Assembly: GCA_019264505.1 (NCBI GenBank)
Contig: JAHUZY010000513.1
Location: 1-9,150, forward strand
Length of the DNA stretch: 9,150 nt
Source: Phenylobacterium sp.
GTDB lineage: Bacteria; Pseudomonadota; Alphaproteobacteria; Caulobacterales; Caulobacteraceae
Direction: 5' to 3'
Shown here: piece after piece, positions 6,519-9,150 of the stretch
Position numbering within the stretch: the first letter of the stretch is position 1
Layout of the letters: each line of letters opens with the position of its first letter
Program-made: the position numbers and the translations under genes
Notes under the pieces: generated by a model
Told to the model about the DNA's origin: nothing
What the model saw: the letters and a program-made list of their open reading frames with translations, nothing else
Databases searched by the model: none

Positions 6519-7571
6519 TTAGGCGCGCACGAGGTCGAGCAGGCTTCGCGCCAGGGCGTCGGGATCGCCCTCCCCCTTCAGGGCGATCGCCACCGTGGCC
6601 CGGCTGGTCATCGAATAGGCCACGAGGCAGGCGGCGTCGGCCTCCCCGGCATAGAGCCAGGTGTCGGCCGCAGCGCCCTGCGCCGCGGGCAGGTCGCGAA
6701 CCCGCACGCCTAGGCCGGCATAGTCGGTCAGTCCCTCGGCCAGGGTGTGCAGGCGGTAGAATCGCCGACGGGTGGCCTGCGCCCCATGCATCCGCTCGCC
6801 CAGCAGGTCACGCCAGAACCGCACCACATCCAGGGCCGAGGCCGAGACGGCCACCGGATCGCCCGCCCCGAACGCGGTCTCCCGCAGGTCGCGCCGTTCG
6901 GCGATCCGCTTGGTCAAGATGTCGGCCAGGGGGGCGTCATCCACGGTGGTGAGGATCTGGGCCAGAACCGCGTCATTGGCCAGGGACAGCTCCATGGCCG
7001 CCCCGGGCTGAAAGCGCGCGGCTTGCGGCTCTAGCCCACCGGCTGGGGGAAGGCCACTGGTGTGGGCCAGCAGGTCCTCCAGGGTGATCCAGGCGGCGTT
7101 GGGCCTGTCCGGCGCCCAGGGGGTGATCGGCGCCTCGAGGGTCAGGGCGCCGGTCTCCACCATCTGGGTTGCGGCGGTGGCGACATAGGCTCGCTCCAGC
7201 CCGTTCCAGGCGAACTGCGCTGGCGGCGGCGTCCCATCGCGGGTCCAGCCTTGCGTCCAGACTGCGCCGCCCGGCTCGGCCAGGGCCGCAGTGGCGGCCT
7301 CGACGCCAGGCATCGCTACGACCCCGCTGAGGAAGCGCTCTTCGATGGCGTCGCGGATCACCGGCTGCAGGCGGGAGGAGACCGCCGTGCGGATCTGATC
7401 AAACTGCCAGTCGCCCAGCTGCTGGCGCAGGGGCGGCCCGGCATAGTCGGCGCGGCCCTCCCGCGGCGCCCGGCTCGCCCGCCGACCAAGGCCGAAGGGC
7501 CATTGGGCGAAGGCTGGCGCGGGCGCGGCCAGGGCGATGGCGGACAGGAGGGCGCGGCGGCTGAGGCTCAT
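6519..7571 (-). CDS. Exported beta-lactamase-family (serine hydrolase-like) protein, probably catalytically inactive
   Basis: This is a 350-residue protein. Residues 1-22 form a signal peptide with a twin-arginine motif (SRRALL, 4-9), a hydrophobic stretch and an AFA-Q cleavage site, so Tat export to the periplasm is likely. The body follows the class C beta-lactamase/DD-peptidase pattern: [21 protein letters not shown] (129-149), LLAHTSGLP (167-175), FQPGAAME (187-194), [16 protein letters not shown] (243-258) and a C-terminal [17 protein letters not shown] strand pair. The position expected to hold the catalytic SxxK reads G124-L-E-R127, the YxN position reads LSL, and the late HxG-type motif is YAG (307-309). 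It therefore appears to lack hydrolase chemistry. The ATG at 7571 has GGGAG about 11 bases upstream; an open frame continues beyond it, but the signal peptide fixes this start. It precedes the DUF817 gene by 9 bases. Confidence 0.8.
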   Translation of the reverse strand: MSLSRRALLSAIALAAPAPAFAQWPFGLGRRASRAPREGRADYAGPPLRQQLGDWQFDQIRTAVSSRLQPVIRDAIEERFLSGVVAMPGVEAATAALAEPGGAVWTQGWTRDGTPPPAQFAWNGLERAYVATAATQMVETGALTLEAPITPWAPDRPNAAWITLEDLLAHTSGLPPAGGLEPQAARFQPGAAMELSLANDAVLAQILTTVDDAPLADILTKRIAERRDLRETAFGAGDPVAVSASALDVVRFWRDLLGERMHGAQATRRRFYRLHTLAEGLTDYAGLGVRVRDLPAAQGAAADTWLYAGEADAACLVAYSMTSRATVAIALKGEGDPDALARSLLDLVRA

Positions 7572-7649
7572 GACAGATCGTCTCCCTTGGCGGCGCAAGC
7601 TGCGCTGCGACATCTCCCCCTGCCCGGGAAGGAGGGCTATAGTTTGCCC
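7572..7649. promoter_or_regulatory. Divergent region between the serine-hydrolase-like gene and hisI
   Basis: This 78-base gap carries ribosome sites in both directions. On the plus strand, AAGGAGGG (7629-7636) lies 13 bases before the hisI ATG, slightly far for an ideal Shine-Dalgarno. On the minus strand, AAGGGAG (about 7588-7582) serves the serine-hydrolase-like gene. GCTATAGT (7636-7643) resembles an alphaproteobacterial -10 box, but it lies only 6 bases before hisI and has no matching -35, so a leaderless start is unlikely. Promoters for both genes must be here or inside the opposite gene; none can be named confidently. Confidence 0.35.
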
Positions 7650-8048
7650 ATGTCCGTCCAATTTCCCACCGCTTCCGACAAGCACGCCCTGGAGCGCGGC
7701 GCGGCCATCGCCCCGCGCTTCGACTCCAATGGCCTGATTGCGGCTGTCGCCACCCACGCCGAGACCGGCGAGGTGCTGATGTTCGCCTGGATGAACGCCG
7801 AGGCCCTGGCCCTGACGCTGTCCACCGGCCAGGCCCACTATTACAGCCGCTCCCGCCAGGCCCTCTGGCTCAAGGGCGAGACCAGCGGCCAGGTGCAAAA
7901 GGTGGTGGAGACCCGGATCGACTGCGACCAGGACTGCGTCTGGATCAAGGTCCTGCCCCAGGGCGACGGCGGAGCCTGCCATGTGGGCTTCCGCTCGTGC
8001 TTCTACCGGGTGGTCGAGGACGGCCGCCTGGTCGAACGCCCCGACTAG
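7650..8048 (+). CDS. hisI: Phosphoribosyl-AMP cyclohydrolase
   Basis: HisI opens the adenine ring of phosphoribosyl-AMP, the third step of histidine synthesis, in the cytoplasm as a zinc-dependent homodimer. The 132 residues match the single-domain form. The HisE pyrophosphohydrolase domain found fused in enterobacteria is absent, so hisE must lie elsewhere. Signatures are [14 protein letters not shown] (44-57), [18 protein letters not shown] (63-80) and the DCDQD metal motif, with D91, D93 and D95 as the expected Mg ligands. Zinc cysteines are C92, C110 and C117 ([12 protein letters not shown]). The ATG at 7650 is chosen because AAGGAGGG lies just upstream and the N-terminus fits the family, although the frame stays open far upstream. 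It is not beside other his genes. It is divergent from the serine-hydrolase-like gene and convergent with phoD. Confidence 0.97.
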   Translation: MSVQFPTASDKHALERGAAIAPRFDSNGLIAAVATHAETGEVLMFAWMNAEALALTLSTGQAHYYSRSRQALWLKGETSGQVQKVVETRIDCDQDCVWIKVLPQGDGGACHVGFRSCFYRVVEDGRLVERPD

Positions 8049-8053
8049 AGGTC

Positions 8054-9150
8054 TCAGATCGCCTTCAGCGGCGAGACGCCCGACGCCTGCGCCGTCACGG
8101 TGAAGGTCTTGCGGACCGCAATCTCATAGTCCTTGGCGACGATGGTCGAGACGGTCATCAGCTCGCTCTTCACCGCCTCAGGGGTCAGGGTGAGCAGGAT
8201 GAACCCCTTGGCCGCCTGCTCGGAGAAGACCACCTCCTTGGAGGCCGCAGCGAACAGCTCGCCCACCTCGACGCCCGTCAGATAGTCGCCGGCGCCGGGG
8301 CTGGTGATCCCCGTCGTGCCGAACTCCACCGCCCGCAGCTGGGCGTCATCATCGTAGAGTTCGTTGGCCCAGAAGGCGTGGCTGTCGCCAGACACCACCA
8401 CCACCCGGGCGTTGGCGGCGGCGATGGCGTCATAGAGACGCTCCCGCGCCACAGGATATCCGTCCCACATGTCCAGACCGTAGGGCAGGCCCAGGGCGGC
8501 CAGCCGCTCCCACCGCTCGACGAGGACGCCGATCCCCGGCGGCAGGCTGGCGATTGCCTGGGCGAAGGCCTCATCGCCCATGGTCTTGCGCGCCGCTGGC
8601 ATCATGACCCGCGCCATGACCACGGCGTTGCCCAGCACCTGCCACTTCCGGCCCGACTGGACCGAGCTGGCCAGTTCGCCAGCGAGCCAGGCCTCCTGCT
8701 CGGCGCCCATCATCCGGCGATCGGGATCGTTCAGACGCTGGCGGAAGGCGGCCACGTCGGCCTGGCCGTCCACGATCGGCAGGTCCGTGGCGTAGTCCAG
8801 TTGCAGGTCGCGACCGCCGATCCGGGTTTCCAGCATGATCAGGCTGGCCAGGTCGCCGAAATGGAAACTGCGGTTGATGGCGGTCATGGCCGCGCCAGGC
8901 GCCGGATTGCGGATCGGCATCCACTCGAAATAGGCCTTCAGCGCATTGGCCTTGCGGGCCGCCCAGTCGCCCTCTGTCTCGGGCTGATGGTTTTCGGCCC
9001 CGTCCATCCAGGAGTTGTTCGTCGTCTCGTGGTCGTCCCAGGTGACAATCCACGGCGCGCGGGCATGGGCGGCCTGCAGCGAAGGATCGGTCTTGTACTG
9101 GGCGTGACGGGTCCGGTAGTCCTGCAGGGTCACGATCTCATGGGGCGGGT
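8054..9150 (-). CDS. phoD: PhoD-type alkaline phosphatase, C-terminal part (N-terminus beyond the window)
   Basis: The frame is open through base 9150 and continues upstream as PPHEIVTLQDYRTRHAQYK. The GTG at 9133 is thus an internal valine codon, not the start. About 364 residues are visible of a family usually near 500-550. The missing part should hold the signal peptide (Tat in known PhoD proteins) and the first metal-binding motifs. Visible signatures are WIVTWDDHETTNNSW, with the metal-binding DDHE at 9037-9026, RNPAPGAAMTAINRSFHFGDL, and the VVVSGDSHAFWANELYDDD block near 8390-8350. PhoD enzymes are secreted or periplasmic Ca/Fe phosphodiesterase-phosphomonoesterases that release phosphate from organic esters, commonly under PhoB control; the promoter is out of view. 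The stop lies 5 bases from that of hisI. A weak hairpin (CGCC/GGCG, 8060-8073) sits in the last codons. Confidence 0.93.
   Translation of the reverse strand, partial: PPHEIVTLQDYRTRHAQYKTDPSLQAAHARAPWIVTWDDHETTNNSWMDGAENHQPETEGDWAARKANALKAYFEWMPIRNPAPGAAMTAINRSFHFGDLASLIMLETRIGGRDLQLDYATDLPIVDGQADVAAFRQRLNDPDRRMMGAEQEAWLAGELASSVQSGRKWQVLGNAVVMARVMMPAARKTMGDEAFAQAIASLPPGIGVLVERWERLAALGLPYGLDMWDGYPVARERLYDAIAAANARVVVVSGDSHAFWANELYDDDAQLRAVEFGTTGITSPGAGDYLTGVEVGELFAAASKEVVFSEQAAKGFILLTLTPEAVKSELMTVSTIVAKDYEIAVRKTFTVTAQASGVSPLKAI

Noticed and set aside
7062..7649. A long upstream in-frame extension of hisI on the plus strand
   Set aside because: The extension is antisense to the serine-hydrolase-like gene and shows no domain, and the normal hisI start has its own ribosome site at 7629-7636.
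7572..7982. An upstream in-frame extension of the serine-hydrolase-like gene on the minus strand
   Set aside because: It is antisense to hisI, and the signal peptide begins exactly at the ATG at 7571, preceded by GGGAG.

Overview
The window is GC-rich, tightly packed bacterial chromosome. It suggests an alphaproteobacterium, most likely of the Caulobacter/Phenylobacterium type. That placement is my inference from base composition, the gene set (thrS, yidD, an IscU-like scaffold protein, folE and hisI close together) and sequence resemblance recalled from memory; no search was run. No mobile elements, tRNA or rRNA genes, or CRISPR repeats were seen.

Positions 1-4847 hold one minus-strand run of six genes with almost no spacing. 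In transcription order these are cysS (cysteinyl-tRNA synthetase), an SRPBCC-domain protein, an IscU/NifU-N-like protein, yidD (helper of membrane protein insertion), thrS (threonyl-tRNA synthetase), and the first 42 codons of a probable family 2 glycosyltransferase that leaves the window at base 1. The junctions are 1-base TGATG overlaps (cysS/SRPBCC and thrS/glycosyltransferase), a 17-base gap, a 54-base gap, and a 4-base ATGA overlap (yidD/thrS). This points to one translation-related operon with translational coupling.

Positions 4848-5028 are a 181-base divergent control region between cysS (minus) and folE (plus). It contains a GC-rich hairpin and a possible promoter. folE (GTP cyclohydrolase I) runs on the plus strand to 5655. 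There it meets a DUF817 membrane protein tail to tail, and the two stop codons share the palindrome CTAG. The DUF817 gene is the second of a two-gene minus-strand unit. The first gene encodes a Tat- or Sec-exported serine-hydrolase (beta-lactamase family) homologue that has lost the catalytic residues one would expect.

hisI (phosphoribosyl-AMP cyclohydrolase) starts 78 bases from that gene in the divergent direction. It ends 5 bases from the stop codon of a PhoD-type alkaline phosphatase, whose N-terminal part lies beyond base 9150.

Most genes are ordinary housekeeping genes. The most notable items are the probable pseudoenzyme, the IscU-like protein lacking key cluster ligands, and the partial glycosyltransferase coupled to thrS. 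I see no clear sign of an undescribed multi-gene system.
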